Assembly (NCBI GenBank): GCA_020628095.1
Contig: JAHDFP010000005.1
Location: 124,001 to 188,000, forward strand
Direction of reading: 5' to 3'
Length of the DNA: 64,000 nucleotides
DNA from: Saprospiraceae bacterium
GTDB lineage: Bacteria > Bacteroidota > Bacteroidia > Chitinophagales > Saprospiraceae
Every line of letters begins with the position of its first letter. Position 1 is the first letter of the stretch. The position numbers and the translations under genes were made by a program. Of the stretch, positions 1 to 7,917 are shown piece after piece. Under the pieces are notes generated by a model. It did not search any database, had not been told where the DNA came from, and was given only the letters and a program-made list of their open reading frames with translations.

Positions 1-31
1 TGTCGTCGAATCTTTGAAGTAACCATTCCAT
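1..31 (-). CDS. 5' end of a further gene, possibly an acyl-CoA/AMP-dependent ligase
   Basis: An ATG at 31-29 on the minus strand opens a frame that leaves the window after ten residues (MEWLLQRFDD). It begins only a few bases after the stop of the SDR gene, so it would be the next gene of the same operon. The start resembles the N-termini of AMP-dependent acyl-activating enzymes, which would fit beside an acyl carrier protein and an SDR. Ten residues cannot prove this; the identification is inference from context. Confidence 0.35.
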   Translation of the reverse strand, partial: MEWLLQRFDD

Positions 32-35
32 AGCC

Positions 36-740
36 TTACATTACGCCACCCAGATAGATGGTCTGTCCAGTAATAAACTGACTTTCTGGTTTTATAAAAA
101 AGTCAATCACATTAGTCACATCATCGAATGTTCCAAATCTCTTTAGACTTTGATGACCTATGAGTTCATCTATTTTGTCTTTTGGTACATTTTTTATCAG
201 GTCGGTTTCTATAGGCGTCGGACCTACACAATTGACTGTTATACCAAACTCTCCTAACTCTTTAGCTGATATTCTTGTCAGACTTTCTACGGCTGCCTTG
301 CTGGAAGCGTAAAGGGCCTCTCCATCCAGATTAAGTGGAACAGCTACTGTAGAAAAATTAATGATCCGTCCCGCTTTCTTTTTTATCATCACCTTTGCCA
401 CTTCTCTGCTTGTAATAAAAGACCCATAATAATTCGTCTCGAAAATAGATTTCATAGCCGAGTATGGCGAAAGCAAGAGATGGTTCATAGAGGCCATTCC
501 TGCATTATTAATGAGTACGTCTATATGTCCATGCGCTTTTTTTATAGAGCGCACCATCCTGACAATTTCCTTTTCTTCTTTCAGGTCCACCTGATGATGG
601 CTATACTTAGAATGCTCAAGATCGACAGGCCTGCGACTACAGCCTATGACAATATGTCCTTGACTGAGATAATGCTCTGTCAGGTGCTTACCGATGCCTT
701 TTCGGGTACCTGTGATCAGTATGATTAGCTGATTGTCCAT
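36..740 (-). CDS. SDR-family NAD(P)-dependent oxidoreductase (3-oxoacyl-ACP reductase-like)
   Basis: This is a 234-residue classical short-chain dehydrogenase. The cofactor-binding TGxxxGxG lies at residues 10-17, NNAG at 78-81, and the catalytic Ser130, Tyr144 and Lys148 (YASSK) are all present, so the enzyme should be active. It starts 15 bases after the acyl carrier protein gene, which suggests it reduces an ACP-bound or similar acyl group rather than free sugar. A FabG-like role is inferred; a dedicated biosynthetic reductase outside primary fatty-acid synthesis is more likely given the glycosyltransferase and acyltransferase neighbours. The start is a plain ATG. Confidence 0.85.
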   Translation of the reverse strand: MDNQLIILITGTRKGIGKHLTEHYLSQGHIVIGCSRRPVDLEHSKYSHHQVDLKEEKEIVRMVRSIKKAHGHIDVLINNAGMASMNHLLLSPYSAMKSIFETNYYGSFITSREVAKVMIKKKAGRIINFSTVAVPLNLDGEALYASSKAAVESLTRISAKELGEFGITVNCVGPTPIETDLIKNVPKDKIDELIGHQSLKRFGTFDDVTNVIDFFIKPESQFITGQTIYLGGVM

Positions 741-755
741 CAGTTAGAGACTAGC

Positions 756-1055
756 TTATTGGTCTTGAGCATTTATAAGTTCCTGTATATAATTAGAGAT
801 GCTGCGCACTGTCCTGAAAGGGGATATCCTTTGACTCATAGCCCTCTCTGTGGCAATGGTCACCTGCTTACCAAAATTGTCCTCTATCTCCATCTCCAGA
901 TCTGCTATCAAGGTCACCAGATTAATACTATCTAATCCGCCGTTAGGACCATACAACACGGAATCTTTATCAGGGTTATGATACATATCAGATTCTATGT
1001 CTTCACCCAGTAGTTTGACACATTCTATGACGACCTTTTCTATTTCCTCTATCAT
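756..1055 (-). CDS. Acyl carrier protein-like
   Basis: This is a 99-residue acidic protein with a GLDSINLV motif whose Ser43 is the expected 4'-phosphopantetheine attachment site (DSI instead of the usual DSL). Its length and helical pattern fit a stand-alone carrier protein, slightly longer than housekeeping AcpP (about 78 residues) and not beside fab genes. It lies between a GNAT acyltransferase (3-base gap) and an SDR reductase (15-base gap). It probably carries an acyl or aminoacyl group built by the neighbouring enzymes and passed to a glycan or lipid; the group itself cannot be read from the sequence. Confidence 0.8.
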   Translation of the reverse strand: MIEEIEKVVIECVKLLGEDIESDMYHNPDKDSVLYGPNGGLDSINLVTLIADLEMEIEDNFGKQVTIATERAMSQRISPFRTVRSISNYIQELINAQDQ

Positions 1056-1058
1056 CGT

Positions 1059-1814
1059 TTACTTGATGTATTTATGAAAACCGAAACTTGAGTTAGAAAT
1101 ATTGAATCCATAAGACAAGTACAAATTGATGGTCGCAATATTGGCTGCCGATACTTTGACATCTACAACATTACGCACGCCTTGACTCACCAGATAATTC
1201 AATAACGAGCTCCAAAAATAAGGAGAAACCAATCCAAAATCTCTACGACTACCTCCTAAAATCAGTTTGGCTTTTGACCCCATTATTTCTAAGGCCATAA
1301 AGCTAATTAATTGATTATCAGATTCGTACACTATTATCTCTTTGCCTTGCTCTACAAGATCGTCTATCCAGTGCCAATGTCTTTTGTGATTGATCTCTGG
1401 TGAGACCATGATATCTTCGTAAAATCTACCGTAATCAAACGCCGTTACTGCGATATCTTTTATAGCCTCTATATCCGATGGTGTATAACTTCTTATATCA
1501 AATAGCTTGTCCGGAAATTTAAGTTTGTGCAGTCTTCTCTTGTTAAGTGTCAGCGTTGTCTCCACATATCGGAATCCTCTGTCTTGGATATGATGTCTGA
1601 GCATTCTTTCCTGAGAATCTATGCGAGTATAGACCAGCTCGTAAGATTCCGAAGAGATTGCCGATTCCAATTGATCGAGCAAGGAAGCCACGTCTTCTTC
1701 ACTAATATTAGGACTAAAGTGGATCTCTCCCGTTTTCAGACCAAAGGCACGGGCATCCCAGGGAGTGGGCTTGAGTATCGCATAATTGCTCTTGTCGATA
1801 CTAATCTTCGTCAT
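1059..1814 (-). CDS. GNAT-family N-acetyltransferase
   Basis: This 251-residue protein has a C-terminal GNAT-like fold pattern: beta strands with a pyrophosphate-loop-like segment (LGGSRRDFGLVSPYFWSSLLN) and a terminal NIATINLYLSYGF stretch typical of the last helix and strand of GNAT enzymes. The architecture resembles amino-sugar acyltransferases of the WecD type. Its last codons are overlapped on the 5' side by the end of the GT2 gene (14 bases), and the ACP gene follows after 3 bases, so it is in one transcription unit. It may acylate an amino sugar using acetyl-CoA or the ACP-bound group; the donor is inference. Confidence 0.7.
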   Translation of the reverse strand: MTKISIDKSNYAILKPTPWDARAFGLKTGEIHFSPNISEEDVASLLDQLESAISSESYELVYTRIDSQERMLRHHIQDRGFRYVETTLTLNKRRLHKLKFPDKLFDIRSYTPSDIEAIKDIAVTAFDYGRFYEDIMVSPEINHKRHWHWIDDLVEQGKEIIVYESDNQLISFMALEIMGSKAKLILGGSRRDFGLVSPYFWSSLLNYLVSQGVRNVVDVKVSAANIATINLYLSYGFNISNSSFGFHKYIK

Positions 1815-2745
1815 CGAATCCTATCTTTTTCTCTACTACAAACAAGGGTCTATTCTTGACAGTATCAAAAATACTACTGATGTAGATACCCACTATACCC
1901 AATGATATAATAATGATCCCACTCAAAAACCAAAGTGAAGATATAATCGTCGTAAAACCAGAAACACTCGTACCCATAATCGCATACCGTATAAGGTAAA
2001 ATAACCCCAGCCCAAATCCAATCAGTGATATGAATATGCCTATGGTGATGGTGATATGCAAAGGCTTATTAGAGTACGAAATAATAATATCAAATCCGAG
2101 TCTTAGCAAGGTCTTCAGAGAATATGAGGAGGCTCTTAGCTCTGAGTTTTCTCCATGCACAACATCCAGGCTCGTCTTATGGAAGCCCAACCAATTAATA
2201 ATGCTCGGAAAAGATCTCAATGGCTCATTGAATTCGTTAAAGGCCTTAATGACCTTTTTGTGATAGATTCCAAAGTTAGCAATCGTATGATCTTGTCTCA
2301 GACCTGATAGTTTTTCAAAAATGTAATAGAAAAGTTTGGAGGACAATTTTTTGAAAAAGCCATCATATCGAATCTTTCTTTTAGCCTGTACGATGTCGTA
2401 ACCTTCTTGAGCCTTTTTGTAGAGATTAGGAATTTCTTGTGGTTTGTCCTGCAGGTCGCAATCCATCACGACGACCCACTCTCCAGTTACATGTCTCAGT
2501 CCTGCGGTTATTGCTGCATGCTGTCCAAAGTTTCTGCTTAACTTGATGGCTTTTATTCTAGGATTGGAAGAGGCAATATCTTGGATTTTTTTCCAAGAAG
2601 AATCGGGACTATGATCTTCTACGAGGACTATTTCGTAGTCAAAATGCGTCAATGATTTGTCTATTTGATCGACAAGATCAGTAATGACCGCTTCGGCCTT
2701 ATATACGGGTGAGACAATCGATATAATGGGTTGGTGGGTGCTCAA
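1801..2745 (-). CDS. Glycosyltransferase family 2, polyprenyl-phosphate sugar transferase type
   Basis: This 314-residue protein has an N-terminal GT-A domain starting with SIVSPVYKAE and a DxD-type motif at residues 95-97 (DCD). Two C-terminal hydrophobic hairpin segments lie at roughly 233-258 and 265-290, the layout of DPM1/GtrB/ArnC-like enzymes that load a sugar onto polyprenyl phosphate. The start is TTG at 2745; a stop lies three codons upstream (the TAG of the preceding gene), so only TTG or the adjacent ATA can initiate. It belongs to the minus-strand operon with the upstream methyltransferases and the downstream GNAT. Confidence 0.85.
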   Translation of the reverse strand: MSTHQPIISIVSPVYKAEAVITDLVDQIDKSLTHFDYEIVLVEDHSPDSSWKKIQDIASSNPRIKAIKLSRNFGQHAAITAGLRHVTGEWVVVMDCDLQDKPQEIPNLYKKAQEGYDIVQAKRKIRYDGFFKKLSSKLFYYIFEKLSGLRQDHTIANFGIYHKKVIKAFNEFNEPLRSFPSIINWLGFHKTSLDVVHGENSELRASSYSLKTLLRLGFDIIISYSNKPLHITITIGIFISLIGFGLGLFYLIRYAIMGTSVSGFTTIISSLWFLSGIIIISLGIVGIYISSIFDTVKNRPLFVVEKKIGFDDED

Positions 2746-2751
2746 TATATA

Positions 2752-3582
2752 CTAGACTTTTTCCGCTACACATATACAACTAGACCCAAATGGTATCTTA
2801 CGCAGATGTGCAATCCGGTTTAATTCCCAAGATAGACATCTTTCTAAGATTTTGTTGGGTTCTCCAGCGTTGGTATTATGCTGTTTTTCGAGGTCTTTTA
2901 TGTTTTTGGGGTCTTTTCTCATATTGAGCTTGCTCGGTATACTTCTAAATATGAATATTGGTAAAGGCAAGAATGAGAACAAATATGAACTATAGACTAC
3001 TCTGAAAGAGCAAGACTCCAAAGTCTTATGCAAAGAATCAAGGGTATATCTGCGATAATGGCCAGCTGCTAGATCATCCGTGGCCCATAAGAATTTGTAA
3101 GCAGGCACCGTAATAAATACTTTGCCAGAAGGACCGAGATTCTTATGAATCGTATTCAAAAATCCATGATCATCCTCTATGTGTTCTATCACATCAAAGA
3201 GCCCCACCGAGGGCATAGAGGGTTGAGATAACTTGAGATCTTCTATTGTGCTGCATATTACAGTATCTACACCGCGCTTTTTGGCATTTTGTACCCCATT
3301 GATGCCAGGTTCTAGTAAGACCGATTGTATGTCAATATCCTGTAATCCCTTAGCCACAAATCCATTACCACCTCCCACGTCAAAGAAAGCTTCGTCTTCC
3401 ACATGAAAGCTCTTAACTAACTCCTTGATGCAATTATTACGGTGCCTAAACCAAAAACTGTTTTCCTCTAACTGATAACAAATATCATTGCCCTCTTCTG
3501 GATAAGACAGTGGCTTATTCTCCTTAGAGTAGTAGATGCCTTCTCTATAGTCTAATGTCTGTGTTAGTGCTTCGAGATTCAT
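2752..3582 (-). CDS. Class I SAM-dependent methyltransferase
   Basis: This is a 276-residue protein. The glycine-rich SAM-binding motif I (FFDVGGGNGF) sits at residues 66-75, followed by acidic and DVIEH motifs typical of class I methyltransferases. The N-terminal region with FWFRHRNN is common in Bacteroidota methyltransferases of polysaccharide loci. It lies directly upstream of the GT2 gene (6-base gap) and 25 bases after the second methyltransferase, so it is probably cotranscribed. The substrate is unknown; sugar or lipid-linked sugar O-methylation is a guess from location. Confidence 0.8.
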   Translation of the reverse strand: MNLEALTQTLDYREGIYYSKENKPLSYPEEGNDICYQLEENSFWFRHRNNCIKELVKSFHVEDEAFFDVGGGNGFVAKGLQDIDIQSVLLEPGINGVQNAKKRGVDTVICSTIEDLKLSQPSMPSVGLFDVIEHIEDDHGFLNTIHKNLGPSGKVFITVPAYKFLWATDDLAAGHYRRYTLDSLHKTLESCSFRVVYSSYLFSFLPLPIFIFRSIPSKLNMRKDPKNIKDLEKQHNTNAGEPNKILERCLSWELNRIAHLRKIPFGSSCICVAEKV

Positions 3583-3607
3583 GTATAATAACGCCGAAGA
3601 TAATAGA

Positions 3608-4285
3608 TTATAAAGCGGAAAGCTTCATCGTGAATATACTGTATGGAATGTTGAGGTGATTATCTGTGATATAATGCCGGTCTATCTTAAAATATTTTTG
3701 GGCCAAAGAAATATAACCTTCAGGACCTCTGATATTTTGTCCTCGGTCTTTGGATACTAGCCACTTGGATATACGAGATTGTTTGTTGTGGTATACGGAG
3801 TCTACGGTCACCATATAACCATCTGGCTTGAGGTATTTAGAGGCTGTCTGTAATAAGGTATCTGAGTCCTGATCGCTAAGATGATGTATCAGCCCATGTG
3901 CATTGATAACATCAAAGGTTTCTATCCATTTGTCATTCACCTTTTCTCCGACGGCTTCTTGTATAAATGTACCACGTGATCCAAATTTCTGCTCTGCTGC
4001 CTCAACATATTCCTTTTGCATATCGAAACCAAAATATTCTACATCGTCATCCAGATAATTAAGTACCTCGCAGGTACCACATCCGATATCGAGGAGTTTT
4101 ATTTTTCCCTTTCCATTAAAGTGCTTATCACAATATGATCGGACATAACCCTTTGCCCCTAAGATATAATCATTGAAAAAATTAAAAATCTTAGGATTCT
4201 CAAGGACCTTCCTGAGTCCTTTGTCGATATGTGTTTTCTGCGCTTCCGTTTTTCTACTTTTTAATCTTGTTAAACTATTATCTAT
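3608..4285 (-). CDS. Class I SAM-dependent methyltransferase with no canonical start codon
   Basis: From an internal ATG at 4021 only 137 residues would be made, without the SAM-binding motif. The same frame is open to 4396, and translation upstream of 4021 gives KLLDIGCGTCEVL (motif I, about 4066-4105) and a plausible N-terminus with RKTEAQKTHIDKG. No in-frame ATG, GTG or TTG lies between the stop at 4397-4399 and position 4021. The best candidate is ATA at 4285-4283, which overlaps the TAG stop of the upstream lipoprotein gene as ATAG and would give about 225 residues, a normal length. The domain assignment is well supported; the start is inference, and a lost start or sequence error is possible. 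Confidence 0.65.
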   Translation of the reverse strand: MDNSLTRLKSRKTEAQKTHIDKGLRKVLENPKIFNFFNDYILGAKGYVRSYCDKHFNGKGKIKLLDIGCGTCEVLNYLDDDVEYFGFDMQKEYVEAAEQKFGSRGTFIQEAVGEKVNDKWIETFDVINAHGLIHHLSDQDSDTLLQTASKYLKPDGYMVTVDSVYHNKQSRISKWLVSKDRGQNIRGPEGYISLAQKYFKIDRHYITDNHLNIPYSIFTMKLSAL

Positions 4286-4851
4286 TGGAAATTGAATATG
4301 CTCTTGTAATCCTCCAAGGTGAGTTTGATCTCCCGATGTTGGTTTTTTATAATATGAATGCCCGTTTCTACTGGATAAAATAATGTTTCGTGCTCTTCAT
4401 TATATAGTATCGGCATTTTTGATTCGTTTTCAGCAATTTTCTCCAAAGGTATATTAAGACTTTTAAACTTGAACCCATTTTTTTGATACCAGTTGAGGAC
4501 AGAAAACAAGTGCTTTTTAGCCACAAATCCGTAGAGATATAGTCTATTACTGTTTAGCTTTCTGACCTCTGACATATAGGTCATGGAGCTTTCCATATAG
4601 TCTGTTTTGATATATAGGTCCTGTGGTGTGACACCATATTTGGCATTCAGACCAGCTTTATGTAGACTGTCCAGTTGTAGTTTGTCATAAGCCTCTACTG
4701 TCGGCTCATCCACCATGCTGGCTTTTTCTATAATCTCTATGAGTTTCTTTTCTTCTTCAGGAGATAATCGGGATGTACAGCTAATCACAAGGATGGATAA
4801 TATAATGAGGAGACTGTAGCAATTTATCGTATCTAATTGTGTAAATTTCAT
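4282..4851 (-). CDS. Predicted lipoprotein of unknown function
   Basis: This is a 189-residue protein with a hydrophobic N-terminal segment and a lipobox ending at Cys25 (LVISC), so it is probably a lipoprotein. The mature part is charged and helical at first (SPEEEKKLIEIIEK) and then mixed; I recognise no family. It is the first gene of the minus-strand operon that continues with two methyltransferases and a GT2. Its stop codon overlaps the proposed AUA start of the next gene. A role in the same envelope pathway is suggested only by position. Confidence 0.6.
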   Translation of the reverse strand: MKFTQLDTINCYSLLIILSILVISCTSRLSPEEEKKLIEIIEKASMVDEPTVEAYDKLQLDSLHKAGLNAKYGVTPQDLYIKTDYMESSMTYMSEVRKLNSNRLYLYGFVAKKHLFSVLNWYQKNGFKFKSLNIPLEKIAENESKMPILYNEEHETLFYPVETGIHIIKNQHREIKLTLEDYKSIFNFQ

Positions 4852-4919
4852 CCTTGAGTAAGGTATAAATTATTCTCTGACATAAAAGTAAGCTATTCTA
4901 TTTAAGATAGAGCGATTTA

Positions 4920-4927
4920 TAGATTTG
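4920..4927 (+). promoter_or_regulatory. TAnnTTTG -7 element
   Basis: TAGATTTG matches the Bacteroidota -7 consensus exactly and ends 10 bases before the ATG of the YfhO-like gene, which implies a very short leader. No convincing -33 TTG partner was found. Confidence 0.4.
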
Positions 4928-4937
4928 ATATAGAGAT

Positions 4938-7226
4938 ATGCAAGAACGCTTTAGAACTAAGTTAACCGAAAAATGGTGGTGGGTCGATGTCATTGCGATT
5001 CTCACGCTGCTAGTTTTTATTGCGCTTAAGTATCATAACCATTTGTTCGGTGAGCATGTGTTTGGTCGGTTTCAGGATGCGACTTATATGTTAAGCCCAG
5101 CGATGTCATATTGCGATCAGGTCATGAGTCAGGGCGATATGCCTTTATGGATCAAAGGTATGCTCGGTGGTATGGAGTTCTATAATGCGCCGATGATCAG
5201 TATCAGTTATCCTTTTTACTTTTTTGGATTGCTGGATTATGGGACAGGTTTTACGACTTTTCAGACTATTGCGACTGTGACGGTATTGCATCTGATGTTT
5301 TTGGGTGTCAATTCATACATTTTTGGACGAGTGTATAAGTTAAAACCAGGATATGCATTCCTTTTTGCTTTACTGTTGCTCTCCTGTGCTTTTTTCTATA
5401 AATATTCTAACTGGCTCAATGCCATTATCGGATTCACTTGGTTGCCGCTTTTCTTTGCTGGTGTAAGACTCTTGTATGATCTTAAGAAGAATTTTCTGAT
5501 TGGCTTACTGCTCTGTTCGGTTGCGCTTATTGGGATGACTGGATTTGTATATTCTTTCTTTTTTGCGATCTATCTGAGTTTCGTGATGTTTGTTTTTAGA
5601 TTTTTCACAGTCGAGGAAAAAGCTTCTTTTCTTATAAGGAATGTGGCTCTGTTTGTTGTTGCAGTGGTGCTCTCAGGTGTGGCGATATGGCCCTCATTTT
5701 TTGAAGCGGAGAACTTTATCAGATGGGTAGGCAAAGGACTAAAAGTGGTCGGTAATCAGGCGTTACCATTAGAGGCTTATGCAGAAGCTCTGCCCACATC
5801 ATCACTCACAGAATTTGTGGCGAATCCTGATATATATGCCTACAGTCCAGCGCATCATTATGTTGGTCCATTGGCTTTTATATTCGGCCTGGCAGGAGTA
5901 TACTTCTTTGTAAAGAATTATAAAGAAAAATGGAGTCTTTGGCCCTTCGTTATTATGACTGTCTTAGGTCTTTTGTATGCCTTTGATTTCAGGCCATTAG
6001 TAGAATATGTATATCAATATCTACCGCTACAAAATAAACTGCGACATCTCAGTGATAATATATATTGGTTCGTGTTGACAATTTGTTTTCTGTCGGCATT
6101 CGGCATGCAACACCTGATTGCCGCATATAAGAGTCTGGATAATAATCTAGGGATAAAAATATTAGTAGCCGTAGGCCTCGTCGCGTCCAACTATTTTCTT
6201 ATCCATAACATAGCCAGCCAATATGCTTTGATCAGTACAGCCATTATTGTTGCCCTTATGTTATTCTTAGTAATCAATAAAAGAAAAATGGGGTGGGCGT
6301 TATATACATTGATGTTAGCTTATACAGCTGGCTTTTTCTTCTTTTTCAAAATTACGGATCGACAAAACCACCTTATCGGGCAGTCTTCTTATTTCAGTGC
6401 GGATAATCTCGAAGCTATGCAGTTACTAAATCAAATGCAGAATAATCTCCCCGATGTAAAACAATACAGAATCCGATATAATACAACTCAGATCAAAGAC
6501 CAACATTGGTCAATGAACTCTATCTACTATCAACTGCGATCTTTGCAAGGACAGTTTGCGCCCTTAGTCCATGATCAGTTTAAGGAGTTGTTTCTTATGG
6601 ACAAGTACGATAATTATCTCAGATTATTAGGTGTCAAATATAGGGTAGAGGCCGTGCGAGAAGCAGGTGATGGTGATGATGCTCTGATCAAAACAGAAAA
6701 ATTCTATGTAGACGAGGACAGTCTGGCGTACCCGCATATCTATAGAGCAAATGTTATCAAACCGTTCAATGGGGGACTACCAAAGTTCATCAGTATGTTA
6801 CAAACGGTAAAAGACAATAATCATGTATTCATACAAGACAGTATTTTCCGAGAAGTGGCTGCTGCTCTTAAAAATAATGCGCCATCTGCTAATGTGAAAG
6901 CCTCAGAAATTATTCATTATAATAATCACAATCTGATAACCATGTATGTCAATCTATCACACAATCAGCTTTATGTACTCAATGAGTTTTATAATGATGA
7001 AAACTGGAAAATATATATAGATGGTAATCGAGCACCAATATATGAGGTTAATTATAATCAGGTAGGATTCGTCATACCTAAGGGTGGTCATCAGATCAAG
7101 ATCAAATATGACAATAGTTTGTTCATTAATTGGTATTGGATACAGAGGATTTCCATTGTGATTTTAGGTTTAATCTTCCTCTATTATTTGGTAATAAGAA
7201 AATTGATAGTACGCGCGGATCAGTAA
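4938..7226 (+). CDS. YfhO-family integral membrane protein (GT-C-like)
   Basis: This 762-residue protein has many transmembrane segments in its first two thirds, then a soluble C-terminal region, and one last membrane span near the C-terminus (about residues 730-752). The final part (VGFVIPKGGHQIKIKYD before the last span) is characteristic of YfhO-type proteins, which are thought to glycosylate lipid or cell-wall polymers using polyprenyl-linked sugars. Its place inside a glycan locus fits that role. It is transcribed divergently from the 4851 operon and converges on the sulfotransferase gene with only 4 bases between the stops. Confidence 0.8.
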   Translation: MQERFRTKLTEKWWWVDVIAILTLLVFIALKYHNHLFGEHVFGRFQDATYMLSPAMSYCDQVMSQGDMPLWIKGMLGGMEFYNAPMISISYPFYFFGLLDYGTGFTTFQTIATVTVLHLMFLGVNSYIFGRVYKLKPGYAFLFALLLLSCAFFYKYSNWLNAIIGFTWLPLFFAGVRLLYDLKKNFLIGLLLCSVALIGMTGFVYSFFFAIYLSFVMFVFRFFTVEEKASFLIRNVALFVVAVVLSGVAIWPSFFEAENFIRWVGKGLKVVGNQALPLEAYAEALPTSSLTEFVANPDIYAYSPAHHYVGPLAFIFGLAGVYFFVKNYKEKWSLWPFVIMTVLGLLYAFDFRPLVEYVYQYLPLQNKLRHLSDNIYWFVLTICFLSAFGMQHLIAAYKSLDNNLGIKILVAVGLVASNYFLIHNIASQYALISTAIIVALMLFLVINKRKMGWALYTLMLAYTAGFFFFFKITDRQNHLIGQSSYFSADNLEAMQLLNQMQNNLPDVKQYRIRYNTTQIKDQHWSMNSIYYQLRSLQGQFAPLVHDQFKELFLMDKYDNYLRLLGVKYRVEAVREAGDGDDALIKTEKFYVDEDSLAYPHIYRANVIKPFNGGLPKFISMLQTVKDNNHVFIQDSIFREVAAALKNNAPSANVKASEIIHYNNHNLITMYVNLSHNQLYVLNEFYNDENWKIYIDGNRAPIYEVNYNQVGFVIPKGGHQIKIKYDNSLFINWYWIQRISIVILGLIFLYYLVIRKLIVRADQ

Positions 7227-7230
7227 TGGC

Positions 7231-7872
7231 TCAAAAAATCAACCTGCTGTAATACCCTTTATTAAAGAGATAACTAAACGTCCTATATACCCCAGATTCT
7301 GTTTCTTGGTTATTGATGTATTCCAAATAATGATTGTGCTTACTAGAGTTTTCTTTGGAGTTACTTATCGGAGATTTTAGAAAATTATTTAATCTGAAAT
7401 TGATTTGATTAATAAAATCCTCAAATCTAATCACCACCAAATTAGAGGGAACCACATTGTTATATAAGAGATAATCTTTGATCTTAAAGAAGGTCGGCGC
7501 TGTCGTCGCGAATGTCTCAAAATCTGAGGTTTTGGCTATCTCTGCTGCTTTGCCTTGATCCCATGGATTATTTTTCCTTAGATAAAAATATCTCGATACT
7601 AATAGATCGTAAGGATTACGTATGACCACAACGATGGCTTTGAAGGTTTCTATTCTGTGCGGTAATTCGTTTTGTATAAAAAACTCCTGAGCATCAGCCA
7701 GATTTTCATGCCGTTTACCAGCCAATATTGTTTCTTCTCCAATAGCATTATGATGTCCTTCGGGTACGGTGATGCGTATGTCTCCTTTCAGATTCTTCAG
7801 AAAATCTCCAGTTAGCTTCATACCACCTGTTTTGGGGACATGAAGAAAAAGCACCTCATCCGTAAATATCAT
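7231..7872 (-). CDS. Sulfotransferase-family protein
   Basis: This 213-residue protein opens with LFLHVPKTGGMK, in which PKTGG (13-17) corresponds to the 5'-phosphosulfate-binding loop of PAPS-dependent sulfotransferases. Residues 85-95 (RNPYDLLVSRY) give the 3'-phosphate-binding Arg and Ser. The length fits the carbohydrate sulfotransferase (Sulfotransfer_2-like) group. It has its own TAnnTTTG box just upstream, although it lies only 45 bases after the large fusion gene on the same strand. It probably sulfates the polysaccharide made by this locus. Confidence 0.75.
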   Translation of the reverse strand: MIFTDEVLFLHVPKTGGMKLTGDFLKNLKGDIRITVPEGHHNAIGEETILAGKRHENLADAQEFFIQNELPHRIETFKAIVVVIRNPYDLLVSRYFYLRKNNPWDQGKAAEIAKTSDFETFATTAPTFFKIKDYLLYNNVVPSNLVVIRFEDFINQINFRLNNFLKSPISNSKENSSKHNHYLEYINNQETESGVYRTFSYLFNKGYYSRLIF

Positions 7873-7901
7873 AACTTATCTATTCCTTATAAAAAAGAAA
7901 G

Positions 7902-7909
7902 CAAATCTA
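7902..7909 (-). promoter_or_regulatory. TAnnTTTG -7 element (minus strand)
   Basis: The minus strand reads TAGATTTG here, an exact -7 match ending 29 bases upstream of the sulfotransferase start at 7872 and lying in the 45-base gap behind the 1266-residue fusion gene. It suggests separate transcription of that gene. Confidence 0.4.
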
Positions 7910-7917
7910 AGAGTATA

